The notes beneath the pieces are model-generated. The model was not told the origin of the DNA and searched no databases. It saw only the letters and a program-made list of their open reading frames with translations. Positions 44,541 to 52,896 of a DNA stretch of 64,000 nt are shown piece after piece (position 1 is the first letter of the stretch; the number at the start of each line of letters is the position of its first letter). Both the position numbers and the translations under genes were made by a program. The stretch is from the NCBI GenBank assembly GCA_900114405.1, contig FOSY01000001.1, positions 395,303 through 459,302 on the forward strand, written 5' to 3'. The DNA is from Lachnospiraceae bacterium KH1T2 (GTDB lineage: Bacteria; Bacillota; Clostridia; Lachnospirales; Lachnospiraceae).

Positions 44541-44554
44541 GCCTGAAAGCAGGC
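44541..44554 (+). repeat. leader hairpin GCCTG-aaag-CAGGC of the CarD-like gene
   Basis: A five-base-pair stem directly before the AGAAAGGA ribosome-binding site, 12 nt from the ATG. The near-identical hairpin at 12641-12654 stands in the thiM leader. Confidence 0.45.
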
Positions 44555-44566
44555 AGAAAGGATAAA

Positions 44567-45070
44567 ATGTTTAAAACCGGTGATTATGTTGTTCACAAAA
44601 ACGATGGACTTTGTGTCATAACAGATATATCAACTCTTGATATACCGGATTGTGACAAAACTAAAAAATATTATTTCCTGACCCCTAAGGATTGTCCATC
44701 AAGCAGAATTTATGTAGCTGTTGGAAGCGGTGATTCATCACTTCGCACTCCTATCAGTGAAAGCGATGCTCTTGCTCTCATCGACTCTATCCCTGAGCTC
44801 GACGAAATAACCGTTGAGAACGAGAAACAGCGTCAGCATGCATATTCTCAAGCACTCGTGCAAAATAACTGTGTAGAGCTTTTCCGTCTTATCAAGACAA
44901 CTTCTGAGCGCAAAAGAGAAAGAGTACGTAAGGGCAGAAGCGCCACAACCGTAGACGAACACTTTCTGAAATCAGCTCGTCATGCATTATACAGTGAACT
45001 TTCCTACGCACTTGGTGTCGACGAAGACAACATGACGGAATTTATAGATGCCCGAATACATTTAGATTGA
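44567..45070 (+). CDS. CarD-like transcription regulator
   Basis: A 167-residue protein. Residues 1-65 (FKTGDYVVHKNDGLCVITDI, then KKYYFLTP and IYVAVGSG) form the CarD/TRCF RNA-polymerase-interacting Tudor-like domain, which binds the beta subunit. The remaining helical part (about 70-167) includes a very basic stretch ERKRERVRKGRS. CarD proteins stabilise open complexes at rRNA and other promoters in mycobacteria. Clostridial paralogues are usually short and uncharacterised. AAAGGA is upstream. It is monocistronic with a strong terminator. Confidence 0.88.
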   Translation: MFKTGDYVVHKNDGLCVITDISTLDIPDCDKTKKYYFLTPKDCPSSRIYVAVGSGDSSLRTPISESDALALIDSIPELDEITVENEKQRQHAYSQALVQNNCVELFRLIKTTSERKRERVRKGRSATTVDEHFLKSARHALYSELSYALGVDEDNMTEFIDARIHLD

Positions 45071-45086
45071 TCATTTAAAAATTTTC

Positions 45087-45118
45087 AGCAGGCGGCACAT
45101 TTTAACATGCCGCCTGCT
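45087..45118. terminator. terminator after the CarD-like gene
   Basis: Perfect 11-bp GC-rich stem AGCAGGCGGCA (45087-45097) / TGCCGCCTGCT (45108-45118), followed on the plus strand by TTTCGTTT. The minus strand side has GAAAATTTTT, so it may also stop the minE transcript. Confidence 0.9.
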
Positions 45119-45128
45119 TTTCGTTTGC

Positions 45129-45404
45129 TTAATCCGTATGACGCATAGAGCGAATTGGAATATTTGCATAAAGAGCCGGTCCTGTCTCACTTGACTCCCC
45201 ATCTGCTTCCATCTGCGTAATCTTTATGTCTAAGCCTGACTGGTCGATCTCAACATACTTCTGCAGCACATTGATAATGTCATTCTTGATCTTCTCCATA
45301 ACTTCAGGAGAGCAACTGGCACGATCGGAAACCAGCACAAGTTTAAGTCTGTCTTTTGCTATATCACTTGATGTCTTCTTCTTAAAAAAATCAACTAATC
45401 TCAT
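45129..45404 (-). CDS. minE: cell division topological specificity factor MinE
   Basis: A 91-residue protein. The N-terminal anti-MinCD helix is MRLVDFFKKKTSSDIAKDRL, and the C-terminal dimerisation domain is ISQMEADGESS-like (DIKITQMEADGES). MinE drives pole-to-pole MinD oscillation. AAGGGGAC places the start at 45404, and the longer TTG frame is unlikely. It is the last gene of minCDE, 18 nt after minD. MinE rather than DivIVA-only control is common in Clostridia. Confidence 0.94.
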   Translation of the reverse strand: MRLVDFFKKKTSSDIAKDRLKLVLVSDRASCSPEVMEKIKNDIINVLQKYVEIDQSGLDIKITQMEADGESSETGPALYANIPIRSMRHTD

Positions 45405-45422
45405 GACTGTCCCCTTCAAATA

Positions 45423-46211
45423 TTATTTGCCAAACAGGCTACCGATTTTAGAAAGGATTCCTTTCTTAGAATCAAGATCCAGATATGGAACTTCTTCCCC
45501 CATGATCCTGCGGCATATATTCATATATGATGTTCCAACAATAGAACCATCACCTGCAAGCGGTGAGCCTGTATTTGTTGCAACAACGATCTTTTCATCA
45601 TATGGCACAACGCCTATGAGGTCAATAGAAAGTACTTCAACAACATCCTCTGCTGTCATCATGTTTCCATGCTTAACCATCTCAACATTAAGTCTGTTGA
45701 CAATAAGGCGATTATCCTTGATACCATGTGCCTCAAGGAGTCCAATGATCCTGTCAGCATCTCTTACAGCTGAAACTTCAGGAGTTGTAACTACAAGCGC
45801 CCTGTCGGCAGCTGCGATAGCATTCATAAATCCCTGCTCGATTCCGGCAGGACAGTCTAAGATGATATAATCAAAATCCTTACGAAGTTCACTTACAAGT
45901 GCTCGCATTTCTTCCGGTGTGACAGCTGATTTATCTCTTGTCTGTGCAGCAGGAAGAAGATACAGACCGTCTGACTTCTTGTCCTTGATCATCGCCTGCT
46001 CCGGCTTGCAGTTTCCTTCAATAACATCCACCAGATTATACACGATCCTGTTTTCAAGTCCAAGAACTACATCAAGGTTTCTAAGGCCTATGTCTGTGTC
46101 TACCAAAACTACTTTTTTATTGAGCTTTGCAAGCCCTGTACCAATATTGGCCGTGGTTGTAGTCTTGCCGACACCGCCCTTTCCCGATGTAACAACTATT
46201 ACTTCACTCAT
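45423..46211 (-). CDS. minD: septum site-determining ATPase MinD
   Basis: A 262-residue ParA/MinD ATPase. It has the deviant Walker A VTSGKGGVGKTTTTANIG, switch I DTDIGLRNLDVVLGLENRIV and Walker B DYIILDCPAGIE. The C-terminal amphipathic membrane-targeting helix is KKGILSKIGSLFGK. The GGAGG sets the start at 46211, inside the last eight bases of minC. MinD recruits MinC to membrane and is displaced by MinE. Confidence 0.97.
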   Translation of the reverse strand: MSEVIVVTSGKGGVGKTTTTANIGTGLAKLNKKVVLVDTDIGLRNLDVVLGLENRIVYNLVDVIEGNCKPEQAMIKDKKSDGLYLLPAAQTRDKSAVTPEEMRALVSELRKDFDYIILDCPAGIEQGFMNAIAAADRALVVTTPEVSAVRDADRIIGLLEAHGIKDNRLIVNRLNVEMVKHGNMMTAEDVVEVLSIDLIGVVPYDEKIVVATNTGSPLAGDGSIVGTSYMNICRRIMGEEVPYLDLDSKKGILSKIGSLFGK

Positions 46212-47028
46212 TTTCCCTTTCCTCCGTTCCGGCAAATTTCAGGAACTCTGCACTCCCCAAAAATGCTCTGTCATATTTTTTTATGACTATATGTCCATTT
46301 GATATAATAGCAACTTCAGGCCCATTTTCCTCTCCGACATTTCTATTGAAAATCGAGCGCTTCTTCAATCGAAGATCCTGATCCTCCGAAATAGCCAATG
46401 AATCTGAAATCCTAACCTGAAGCGGATCAAGATGAAGTGCCATCACAAATGCTCTGTCATCTCCCATTGCACCTGCATTGGCATTCCCAAGAAGGCTTCC
46501 AAGGACAAAAATACTTCCTCCAGATGTTACCTCTGCCCCACGCTTTACATCTCCCATGATTATCAGAGATGTCTTAGCCTCGTATTTGGTTCCGCTTCTT
46601 AAATTTCCAATATATATCTCTGCTGTATTACTGCCGAGCATACCCCCTTGCTCAAGTGCAGCCGTAAGTGCAGCATTTTCTTTTTTCAGTCTGCCGATCT
46701 GCTTTTCTGCATCTGCAGCATTTACTGCCTCAGCGCCATTCTTTATCATGGCATCGGTAAACTTCTTTTCAAGAAGCTCATCATTTACAAATACAGCTCC
46801 GATCTTAAGAGAAGTATTTGCTTCAATAGTTTCAACAATTCTTACTGCTTCTGCTTCACTGACTTTACGTCCCTCAATTGAAAGCGCCATTCCGGCATTT
46901 CCAAAAAATGAAGAAGCAGCACTAAACTTTTCCCTTATCAAGGGCAAAAGCTCGTTAAAATCCATACTACTGTCAAGTTTTAAGACTATTCCTGACTTAA
47001 CACCTTTAATAGCTACAGGCTGGCTCAT
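46204..47028 (-). CDS. minC: septum site-determining protein MinC
   Basis: A 274-residue FtsZ-assembly inhibitor. The N-terminal domain (IKGVKSGIVLKLDSSMDFNE) and the C-terminal beta-helix are clear; the beta-helix has MGDVKRGAEVTSGGSIFVLG, SLLGNANAGAMGDDRAFVMA and HLDPLQVRISD. The linker contains a Lys/Glu-rich helix. The C-terminal tail of about 50 residues (IISNGHIVIKKYDRAF and onward) is normal. It is the first gene of minCDE. Confidence 0.95.
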   Translation of the reverse strand: MSQPVAIKGVKSGIVLKLDSSMDFNELLPLIREKFSAASSFFGNAGMALSIEGRKVSEAEAVRIVETIEANTSLKIGAVFVNDELLEKKFTDAMIKNGAEAVNAADAEKQIGRLKKENAALTAALEQGGMLGSNTAEIYIGNLRSGTKYEAKTSLIIMGDVKRGAEVTSGGSIFVLGSLLGNANAGAMGDDRAFVMALHLDPLQVRISDSLAISEDQDLRLKKRSIFNRNVGEENGPEVAIISNGHIVIKKYDRAFLGSAEFLKFAGTEERENE

Positions 47029-47114
47029 ACTTCCTTCATCTATCCCCCGTTTCTCCTAATATTTGCACTTATTATAATACATCATAACATGGATTTTTGA
47101 AAGAGTGAATGAAA

Positions 47115-47159
47115 AAAAGCCCGCGCTTATATCCAAATGAATATCAAGCGCAGGCTTTT
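47115..47159. terminator. bidirectional terminator between the ABC importer and minC
   Basis: AAAAGCC..CGCTT.ATAT (47115-47132) pairs with ATAT.AAGCG..GGCTTTT (47141-47159). A and T tracts flank it so it can act on the minus-strand importer transcript. Confidence 0.82.
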
Positions 47160-47215
47160 GCAGCATTTTCTATTGTAAACGTCAGCTAAAAATGCCACTT
47201 ACTATATTGATCTCA

Positions 47216-48010
47216 TCACCCAAGCAATGCTTTATCAGAAGCAAATTCCTCTCCGGATACAACAGCAAACTGATGCAGGAGATCCTCTACCGTCAAATTC
47301 TTCTTTTTTAATCCCTTTATATCAAGTATTATCTTGCCTTCATTCATCATGATAAGTCTGTTTCCATGCGCGATAGCATCTTTCATATTATGCGTTATCA
47401 TGAGCGTAGTAAGATGATTCTGATTTACAACTCTGTCTGTCGCCTCTAAAACTTTCTCTGCAGTTTTCGGGTCAAGCGCTGCCGTATGCTCGTCGAGAAG
47501 AAGTACTTTTGGCTTTACAAGAGTCGCCATCAAAAGAGTAAGTGCCTGTCTCTGTCCACCTGAAAGGAGTCCTACTTTTGCAGTCATCCTGTCTTCAAGT
47601 CCGAGTTTTAGCTCTGCAAGCTTCTCTTTATAAAGTTTTTTCTCCGCTCTTGTAACTCCCCAGCCAAGTCCTCTTTTCCTACCTCTTCGATAAGCAAGTG
47701 CAAGATTTTCCTCTATCTCCATCGTAGCCGCACTGCCAAGCATAGGGTCCTGAAATACACGTCCTATCATGTCAGCTCTCTTGAAGTCCGGAAGCCCCGT
47801 AACATCTGTGCCGTCAATTATGATCCTTCCTTCATCAACCGGCCACACACCTGCTACTGCATTGAGCATGGTTGATTTTCCAGCGCCGTTACCGCCTATC
47901 ACTGTCACAAAGTCCCCATCTTCAAGCTTGAGGTCTATCCCGTCAAGCGCTGTCTTTTCATTGATCGTTCCCGGATTGAAGGTCTTATGTATATTTATTA
48001 ATTCAAGCAT
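47216..48010 (-). CDS. ABC importer ATP-binding protein (TrpZ-like)
   Basis: A 264-residue ATPase with Walker A GGNGAGKST, Q-loop FQDPMLGSA, signature LLSGGQRQALTLLMATL and Walker B KVLLLDEHTAALDPKT. The DEHTAALDP wording is typical of ATPases paired with PF04392-type binding proteins. The start overlaps the permease stop by eight bases. Third gene of the binding protein-permease-ATPase operon; it ends before a strong terminator. Confidence 0.92.
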   Translation of the reverse strand: MLELINIHKTFNPGTINEKTALDGIDLKLEDGDFVTVIGGNGAGKSTMLNAVAGVWPVDEGRIIIDGTDVTGLPDFKRADMIGRVFQDPMLGSAATMEIEENLALAYRRGRKRGLGWGVTRAEKKLYKEKLAELKLGLEDRMTAKVGLLSGGQRQALTLLMATLVKPKVLLLDEHTAALDPKTAEKVLEATDRVVNQNHLTTLMITHNMKDAIAHGNRLIMMNEGKIILDIKGLKKKNLTVEDLLHQFAVVSGEEFASDKALLG

Positions 48011-48941
48011 TTACTCTCCCTCTCTTTCCGGCTCTTCTAAATGAGCTCTTGGCCTGTGCTCTAAGATATGGAACAGCAAGGAATACCGCAACTATAACAG
48101 CTGTCATAAGCTTAAGGAAATTAGAATTGAGTTTAAGCCAAAGTGCTATGACAACAACTATATAATAAACAACCCCTCCAAATACTACGCAAGTGAGCCT
48201 TGCCGCAAAGTTTGTCTTTCGCAGAGCATCCGCAACAACCTCACCGATGATAATAGCTGCAAGTCCGATAACGATAGAACCGCGTCCCATATTGATATCT
48301 GCAAAGCCCTGAAACTGTGCCATCAATCCTCCAGCGATAGCAACAAGTCCATTCGAAAGTGCAAGCCCCAATATCTTCATGTTGTTAATATTGATTCCCT
48401 GCGCTTTACTCATCTCCACATTACATCCGGTTGCTCTAAGTGCTGAACCCTGCTCTGTTCCAAAGTACCAATAGAGAACACCGATTATAACTGCAGCTAT
48501 TAAAAGTCCTACTACTAATGCTCTGGTCACTGTTCTTGATGAAACAGCAAGTGCAAACTTATCAACACTTACCGCCTGATTTGCCTTCATTCCCATGATT
48601 GCAAGGTTTATGGAATAAAGAGCAAACTGTGTTAAGATTCCCGAAAGTATCGCAGGTATACCAAGTTTAGTATGAATTATCCCTGTAACTGTTCCTGCCA
48701 CGATTCCCGCAAGCATTGCAAAAAGTACCGCCGCCCACGGATTCACACCGCCAAGTATCAGCATGACAGTGACAGCTCCGCCTGTGGTAAATGTGCCGTC
48801 AACTGTCATATCTGCCACATTCAATATCCTAAATGTAAGATATACTCCAAGGGCTACAATTCCCCAAATAAGCCCCTGTGCAATCCCGCCAGGCAGGCTG
48901 TTGAAAAGTGTATTCGGATTAAGTGATGCAAAATAAGTCAT
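48003..48941 (-). CDS. ABC importer permease (branched-chain type, TrpY-like)
   Basis: A 312-residue permease with eight to nine membrane helices and the LivH/BPD_transp_2 pattern (FRILNVADMTVDGTFTTGGA, GGLMAQFQGFADINMGRGSI, VIGLAAIIIGEVV). An ATG at 48950 overlaps the binding-protein stop. AGAGGA is better spaced for the ATG at 48941, so I used that. It works with the ATPase and the lipoprotein of the same operon. Confidence 0.9.
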   Translation of the reverse strand: MTYFASLNPNTLFNSLPGGIAQGLIWGIVALGVYLTFRILNVADMTVDGTFTTGGAVTVMLILGGVNPWAAVLFAMLAGIVAGTVTGIIHTKLGIPAILSGILTQFALYSINLAIMGMKANQAVSVDKFALAVSSRTVTRALVVGLLIAAVIIGVLYWYFGTEQGSALRATGCNVEMSKAQGININNMKILGLALSNGLVAIAGGLMAQFQGFADINMGRGSIVIGLAAIIIGEVVADALRKTNFAARLTCVVFGGVVYYIVVVIALWLKLNSNFLKLMTAVIVAVFLAVPYLRAQAKSSFRRAGKRGRVNA

Positions 48942-48946
48942 AATGA

Positions 48947-49993
48947 TCATTCCTCTATTGCTTCATATTCATCAGGAACTGTAACGCCCAGCGCATCACA
49001 GATCGTTTTATTGTACTTCTTTACAGGATTAGCATAGTACTCAACAGGCATTTCCTTAATGTCTGCCTCACCATTTAAGATCTTGACCGCCATCTCACCT
49101 GTAGTTCTTCCAAGCTCATAATATGAAATAGAAAGTGTTGCAATACCACAACCCTTTGCAAGTCCCTCTTCGCCAGTGATGATCGGAATACCTGCCGGCT
49201 GTGCCACGTTGTTTATAGCCCCTGTACATGAAGCAGCTGTATTGTCTGTCGGGATATAAAGCGCATCATTTTCACCGCACGCTGTCTGTGTAACCTGTGC
49301 TACGTCATTTGAATCTGCAAACGTATATATCTGGACAGTATGGCCTGACTCCTCAAGTGCCTCCTTAACTTTCTGCCCCTGATAAACTGAGTTATGCTCT
49401 GCTGAACAGTAAAGAATACCTATTTTTTTCGCATCCGGAAGCAGTTCATCAAACATAGCTGCCTGCTGATCAAGCGGTGCAAGATCAGAAGTTCCTGAAA
49501 TATTCTTTCCTACTGTACCGTCAAAACCATCAATTCCAAGTGCCTCACCATACTCCGTAACTGCAGTTCCAAGTATCGGAATATCCGATGTAGCTGAAGC
49601 AGCTGCCTGAAGTGACGGTGTCGCATTCGCAAGAATCAGATCTACTCCATTTGAAGCGAATGTATTAACGATCGTAGAGCATGTAGCCGGATCACCCGAT
49701 GCATTCTGTTCGTCAAAAGTCACTCTGTCTCCATAAGTTTCTGTAAGGACATCTTTGAAACCTTTTGTAGCCGCATCAAGAGCTTCATGCTGTACCAGCT
49801 GGCAAATACCAACCGTAAATTTCTGATCAGATGATGCCGCTGATGAAGAGCCTGCACTTTCTGATGAAGATGCTGCTTCTGCAGAAGAAGCCTGCGCTGT
49901 ACCTGCTGACTGAGCCGAACTTCCACACGCTGTAAGGCTCATTGCCATAACTGCTGCCATCGCCGCTGAAAATAACTTTCTCATCTTTGCCAT
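48947..49993 (-). CDS. ABC importer substrate-binding lipoprotein (PF04392 type)
   Basis: A 348-residue lipoprotein with lipobox LTAC (Cys23), a Ser/Ala-rich linker to about 55, and a type I periplasmic-binding fold (KFTVGICQLVQHEALDAATK, NASGDPATCSTIVNTF, GILYCSAEHNSVYQGQKVKE). This family is found with LivH-like permeases. Characterised members bind aromatic amino acids (TrpX), but several substrates are possible. GGAGGG fixes the start. Confidence 0.9.
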   Translation of the reverse strand: MAKMRKLFSAAMAAVMAMSLTACGSSAQSAGTAQASSAEAASSSESAGSSSAASSDQKFTVGICQLVQHEALDAATKGFKDVLTETYGDRVTFDEQNASGDPATCSTIVNTFASNGVDLILANATPSLQAAASATSDIPILGTAVTEYGEALGIDGFDGTVGKNISGTSDLAPLDQQAAMFDELLPDAKKIGILYCSAEHNSVYQGQKVKEALEESGHTVQIYTFADSNDVAQVTQTACGENDALYIPTDNTAASCTGAINNVAQPAGIPIITGEEGLAKGCGIATLSISYYELGRTTGEMAVKILNGEADIKEMPVEYYANPVKKYNKTICDALGVTVPDEYEAIEE

Positions 49994-50072
49994 AAACTAC
50001 CCTCCATTTTATTATCCACAATTCTTTATCGATTTAACGCTTTTACGCATCAAAGCATAAAAGTATAATTGC

Positions 50073-50101
50073 ATAATATAACATAGGCAAAGAAAAGTCA
50101 A
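50073..50101 (-). promoter_or_regulatory. promoter of the ABC importer operon
   Basis: TTGACT (50096-50101), 17-nt spacer, TATTAT (50073-50078) on the minus strand. The leader of about 75 nt begins with a CTTTTA-GC/GC-TAAAAG stem. Confidence 0.75.
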
Positions 50102-50112
50102 TAACTCAAAAA

Positions 50113-50134
50113 GCATCGAGATTTCTCCCGATGC
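50113..50134 (-). terminator. terminator of the PH-domain gene unit
   Basis: GCATCG (50113-50118) pairs with CGATGC (50129-50134), with an inner GAG/CTC. On the minus strand it is followed by TTTTTGAG. Confidence 0.82.
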
Positions 50135-50166
50135 CATCTGAATGTAAACCCATATACAATTTTTCT

Positions 50167-50544
50167 TCAGTCCTCATTATTATCATCATCGTCATCATAA
50201 TCAAGTAATTCACGATTTGATACACGATTCATCTGTCTCTGCTTTTCTACTACCTCTGAAAGAAGCTCTTTAACGTCCTTAGGATTTTTAATATTCTTTA
50301 TTTCAAAATCACCAAGTGTTTTGTCCGCTGACTTTACGTATATCGTACCAACACCGAATATTTTCTGTCCCAAAGTACGCACCAGCTGAACATCGAGGAT
50401 TCTGTAAAGTCTAACTTCATCTTCTCTTGAAGTCAGTAAACCTGTCTCTATAAAAAGTCTGTCTTCTTTAAGCGTATATCTTGTAAAGCTTAATGGTAAA
50501 CCAAAAAGTGTTCTCTTTTTATCTGTCCATAATGTCTCTGTCAT
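50167..50544 (-). CDS. bacterial PH-domain protein
   Basis: A 125-residue soluble protein with one PH_2 (YdbS/YdbT-like) domain: LSFTRYTLKEDRLFIETGLL, EVRLYRILDVQLVRTLGQKI and GVGTIYVKSADKTLGDFEI. A tail with five Asp and further Asn/Glu residues follows. Most relatives carry membrane helices, and here there are none. GGGGAC eight bases upstream sets the ATG at 50544. A longer GTG start is unlikely. It is the last gene of the epimerase-MATE-MATE-dehydrogenase run. Function unknown. Confidence 0.8.
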   Translation of the reverse strand: MTETLWTDKKRTLFGLPLSFTRYTLKEDRLFIETGLLTSREDEVRLYRILDVQLVRTLGQKIFGVGTIYVKSADKTLGDFEIKNIKNPKDVKELLSEVVEKQRQMNRVSNRELLDYDDDDDNNED

Positions 50545-50564
50545 TTTATGTCCCCTTTCCAAAC

Positions 50565-51527
50565 TCACTCATTCACTATGTGTGTAGGCTTTCCTGCAGC
50601 CCACGCAGCAATATTTTTCTTAACTTCATTTATACATCTGAGGCGGGCTTCCGTACTTCCCCATGCCATATGCGGCGTGATTATAAGCCTGTCGCTGTCC
50701 TGAAGCTTGAGAAGCTTTGAATCCTTCGGAAGCGGCTCTTTCGTCAATACATCGATGCCCGCTGCCGCGATTTCTCCACTATCCAATGCTTCATAAAGAT
50801 CATCTTCATTTACGATCGGTCCTCTTGCCACGTTTATAAGTATAGCTATATTTTTCATCTTTGTAAAAGCAGCCTTATCAAAAAGATTTCTTGTACGCTC
50901 ACTCAAAGGGCAATGAATAGAAATTATGTCTGAGCGTGATAAAAGCTCATCAAAGCTTACCTGCTCATACTCTGTACAATCGCTGTGACCACTTGAAGCA
51001 TAAAATATTACTTTCGCTCCAAAGCTCTCTGCTATCCTTGCCGTCTTTCTGCCGATATTACCCATACCGACAATCCCCCATGTCATTTCCGAAAGCTCAC
51101 GGAAAGGTCTGTCCAGGCAGCAGAAGTGCTCCTGTGAAGAATATGCTCCGCTCTTTACGAAATTGTCATAGTGATCTAAGTGTTCTAAAAGGTAAAAGAG
51201 AAGTGCAAAAGTATGCTGCGCTACAGAATCTGTGGAATAATTCACCACATTTGCAACTTTCACTCCACGCTCACTGCATGCTTTCAGATCAACGTTGTCA
51301 TACCCTGTGGCAAATTCGCAGATAAGCTTAAGTTCAGGTGCTTTCGCTAAAATCTCTTTTGTGATGCGGCTCTTATTTATAAGCAGCACATCCGCTCCCT
51401 TAAGGCGCTCCTGTGCATTTTCCTCTGTGATCTTGTCCGCATAGTAATCTACCTCGCCCAGATCATCGTAAATTCTTGGGTTTATGTCATTTCCAACACT
51501 ATCAATATCGGCTGCAACAATTTTCAT
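50565..51527 (-). CDS. D-2-hydroxyacid dehydrogenase
   Basis: A 320-residue NAD-dependent dehydrogenase of the HprA/SerA type. The NAD loop is WGIVGMGNIGRKTARIAESF. The catalytic triad is Arg in INVARGPIVN, Glu in DVLTKEPLP and His in TPHMAWGS. The SGHSD stretch after the second strand is uncharged at the position selecting NAD over NADP. It probably acts on hydroxypyruvate or glycerate-like substrates, but cannot be assigned. GGAGG is upstream. It follows a MATE gene by 25 nt. Confidence 0.88.
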   Translation of the reverse strand: MKIVAADIDSVGNDINPRIYDDLGEVDYYADKITEENAQERLKGADVLLINKSRITKEILAKAPELKLICEFATGYDNVDLKACSERGVKVANVVNYSTDSVAQHTFALLFYLLEHLDHYDNFVKSGAYSSQEHFCCLDRPFRELSEMTWGIVGMGNIGRKTARIAESFGAKVIFYASSGHSDCTEYEQVSFDELLSRSDIISIHCPLSERTRNLFDKAAFTKMKNIAILINVARGPIVNEDDLYEALDSGEIAAAGIDVLTKEPLPKDSKLLKLQDSDRLIITPHMAWGSTEARLRCINEVKKNIAAWAAGKPTHIVNE

Positions 51528-51552
51528 ACTCGCACCTCCACACTGTTGTTCA

Positions 51553-52896
51553 TTATTTATTATAAACTTTCTTAGCGATCACTATATATGCGATCAGCGT
51601 AGCTGCTCCTGTCACGACCCAAGTAAGCGGATATACGCAGGCAACCTGCGCAAAGCTTGTCCATTTTCCAAATGTAAAATAAATATATACGAGCCTTACT
51701 CCGCAGCAGCCTATCATAGAGATCACGGCAGGAAGCATCGAATGCCCTATTCCTCTGAGTGAAGCACCCGAAATCTCATACGAAGCAGTCATAGGCTCAA
51801 GCATCGCTATGCAAAATGTCCTTACGATACCATATCTTATAACCTCTTCATCAGATGTAAAAAGGTGAAGCAGCTGTTCTCTGAAAAAGGTAAATGTACC
51901 GGCTACGATTGCGCAAAAGCCAACCGCCGAAAACATCGCTATCCTAAATATCTTTTTACATCTTTCAAAATTCCCCGCAGCATAGTTCTGGCTCACGAAG
52001 GTCATACAGCTCTGAGCAAAACCATTCACAACGAAGTAACTTATGTACTCAAAATTCAATGCTGCCGAATTACCGGCAATACATGCTGCGCCGAAGAAAT
52101 TAATCGCCGCCTGTATGACTGTATTTGAAAACGAGAAAATCGTACCCTGAAGCCCAGCCGGCCCTCCTATTTTTATAGTTTTTATAAGACATTCTTTATC
52201 GATTCTGAGCTTTCTCATGTCAAGATGAAGAACACCTTGCTCTTCTCTCAGGATCTTTATTATCATATACGCACCGAAGCCATTCGAAATAGTAGTTGCG
52301 AGCCCCACTCCGGCAGCACTCATGTCACAGTATATTACAAAGAAAAGATTCAAAAATATGTTTATGATACCCGAAACCGCAAGACAGTAAAGCGGACGTT
52401 TTGAGTCACCAACTGAGCGGAGTATCGCACTTCCAAAGTTATATATCATCAAAAATGGCATACCGATGAAATAAAACCTCAAATACTCCACTGCAAGCTC
52501 AAGTACATCCGTCGGTGTACTGAGCGCCTCTAATATAGGTCTTGCAGCAGCGATTCCGATAAAGAGCACTATGACACCGCTTATCAGTGAAAGAAGTACA
52601 CTCGTATGTACAGCATCAGATACCCTTTCCTTTTTATCTTTACCGATGAAGTCAGCTATTACAACATTAGCGCCGACTGAAAGCCCTGTGAAAAGTGACA
52701 CGATGATATTTATGACCGGCGCATTACTTCCCACCGCTGCCATTGCGGCACTTGTAGAAAATTTTCCCACTACCGCAACATCGGCAGCATTAAATAATTG
52801 CTGCAGGATACTGCTTAGCGCAAGTGGTATCGCCACCATACACAGCTTGTCAAAAATGCTTCCTTCAAGCATATTAATTTCAGATTTTTTACGCAA
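51553..52896 (-). CDS. MATE-family efflux transporter
   Basis: A 447-residue protein with about 12 membrane helices and the MATE repeats (IPLALSSILQQLFNAADVAV, VGKFSTSAAMAAVGSNAPVI, NFFGAACIAGNSAALNFEYI). These pumps exchange cationic drugs or metabolites for Na+ or H+. The TTG start at 52896 overlaps the upstream MATE gene by eight bases and has AGGAATGGG before it. ATG at 52872 has no site. Second of two adjacent MATE genes. Confidence 0.88.
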   Translation of the reverse strand: MRKKSEINMLEGSIFDKLCMVAIPLALSSILQQLFNAADVAVVGKFSTSAAMAAVGSNAPVINIIVSLFTGLSVGANVVIADFIGKDKKERVSDAVHTSVLLSLISGVIVLFIGIAAARPILEALSTPTDVLELAVEYLRFYFIGMPFLMIYNFGSAILRSVGDSKRPLYCLAVSGIINIFLNLFFVIYCDMSAAGVGLATTISNGFGAYMIIKILREEQGVLHLDMRKLRIDKECLIKTIKIGGPAGLQGTIFSFSNTVIQAAINFFGAACIAGNSAALNFEYISYFVVNGFAQSCMTFVSQNYAAGNFERCKKIFRIAMFSAVGFCAIVAGTFTFFREQLLHLFTSDEEVIRYGIVRTFCIAMLEPMTASYEISGASLRGIGHSMLPAVISMIGCCGVRLVYIYFTFGKWTSFAQVACVYPLTWVVTGAATLIAYIVIAKKVYNK

